Origin: Paraburkholderia sp. BCC1885
GTDB taxonomy: Bacteria; Pseudomonadota; Gammaproteobacteria; Burkholderiales; Burkholderiaceae
NCBI RefSeq assembly: GCF_900996235.1
Contig: NZ_CAAJGM010000044.1
Coordinates: 124,001 to 188,000 of the forward strand
Reading direction: 5' to 3'
DNA length: 64,000 nucleotides
In this document: one piece after another, positions 63,646-64,000 of the stretch
Layout of the letters: every line of letters begins with the position of its first letter
Numbering within the stretch: the first letter of the stretch is position 1
Translations under genes and position numbers: made by a program
Notes under the pieces: model-generated
What the model was told of the DNA's origin: nothing
Seen by the model: only the letters and a program-made list of their open reading frames with translations
Databases searched by the model: none

Positions 63646-63774
63646 GTTGAAAACCTCGTTGGAACGCTGCACTGCTGCGTGCGGACGTTCAGTGAGTAGT
63701 AGCGCGTGCTCACCGGAAAATACCGGCTACTGACGCTCCTCAACGGCCATTACGCGGGCCGTAAGCGCGAAATA

Positions 63775-63800
63775 CGGAACGCGCCGTTAGGCGCGCTCCG
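63775..63800 (-). other. Hairpin between nusG and rplK
   Basis: CGGA-a-CGCGCC pairs with GGCGCG-c-TCCG around a GTTA loop, 12 bases past the nusG stop. Only short T-stretches follow leftward (TATTTC), so it may be a weak terminator or processing stem separating nusG from rplK. Confidence 0.45.
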
Positions 63801-63811
63801 CAGAATTCTGA

Positions 63812-64000
63812 TTACAACTTTTCGACCTGACCGAATTCCAGCTCGACCGGCGTTGCGCGGCCGAAGATGGTGACAGATACACGGACGCGCGACTTTTCGT
63901 AATTCACTTCTTCGACGCTACCGTTGAAGTCCGTAAACGGACCGTCCTTCACGCGAACCATCTCGCCGACTTCGAACAGGGTCTTCGGGCGCGGCTTCTC
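63812..64000 (-). CDS. nusG: Transcription termination/antitermination factor NusG (3' end only)
   Basis: The last 62 codons are visible; the start lies beyond the right edge. They encode the KOW domain: [30 protein letters not shown] in blocks, then [20 protein letters not shown]. This domain contacts S10/NusE or Rho. The order nusG-rplK-rplA is the standard one. Confidence 0.95.
   Translation of the reverse strand, partial: EKPRPKTLFEVGEMVRVKDGPFTDFNGSVEEVNYEKSRVRVSVTIFGRATPVELEFGQVEKL

Overview
The window is chromosomal DNA of a beta-proteobacterium of the Burkholderia/Paraburkholderia type. The evidence is the high GC content, the protein sequences (for example GltB, HemB, the S3 tail and System II cytochrome c assembly), and the gene order ponA-pilMNOPQ-aroKB-dgt-gltBD next to an uninterrupted rplKAJL-rpoBC / str / S10 / spc / alpha ribosomal block. 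Nearly all of it is core genome. I see no prophage, integron, CRISPR array, tRNA or rRNA gene. The only trace of a mobile element is one RAYT-like transposase that has lost its catalytic residues.

Layout. 1-5.1 kb: gltD (5' end only) and gltB, glutamate synthase, leftward. 5.4-7.7 kb: the degenerate RAYT, an OmpW-type porin, and a small DUF883 membrane protein preceded by a good sigma-54 promoter match. 7.8-15.2 kb, leftward: dgt, aroB, aroK and a coupled pilM-pilN-pilO/P-pilQ type IV pilus cluster. In this cluster PilO and PilP are one polypeptide, and PilQ lacks recognisable AMIN domains. 15.5-20 kb: divergent ponA (PBP1A), cyaY, lptM and lysA. 20-26 kb, leftward: msrQP (periplasmic methionine sulfoxide repair), ccsA/ccs1 (System II cytochrome c maturation) and a dihaem cytochrome c4 that is a likely client. 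26.2-28.2 kb: engB and hemB, rightward, separated by a gap that holds a candidate leftward small RNA. 28.4-30.7 kb: cutA-dsbD.

30.8-50.2 kb: one long leftward block in transcription order rpsL-rpsG-fusA-tuf-rpsJ / rplC-D-W-B-rpsS-rplV-rpsC-rplP-rpmC-rpsQ / rplN-X-E-rpsN-H-rplF-R-rpsE-rpmD-rplO-secY-infA-rpmJ / rpsM-K-D-rpoA-rplQ. It starts at a strong promoter (TTGACT-N18-TATTAT) and ends at a perfect terminator after rplQ. An internal terminator-like hairpin after rpsJ has a promoter -10 box in its loop, so the str and S10 operons appear to be separated and restarted there. 50.4-52.3 kb: recQ. 52.5-64 kb: rpoC, rpoB, rplL, rplJ, rplA, rplK and the 3' end of nusG, leftward, with an L10-type leader before rplJ and an attenuator-like hairpin between rplL and rpoB.

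The most interesting non-obvious signals are the candidate sRNA between engB and hemB (a hairpin with a UCUCCUCCC anti-Shine-Dalgarno loop, then a U-rich stretch and a canonical terminator), the conserved-looking but catalytically dead RAYT, the PilO-PilP fusion with a short PilQ, and the terminator/promoter overlap at rpsJ-rplC. All functional calls come from reading motifs and gene order; no database search was possible.
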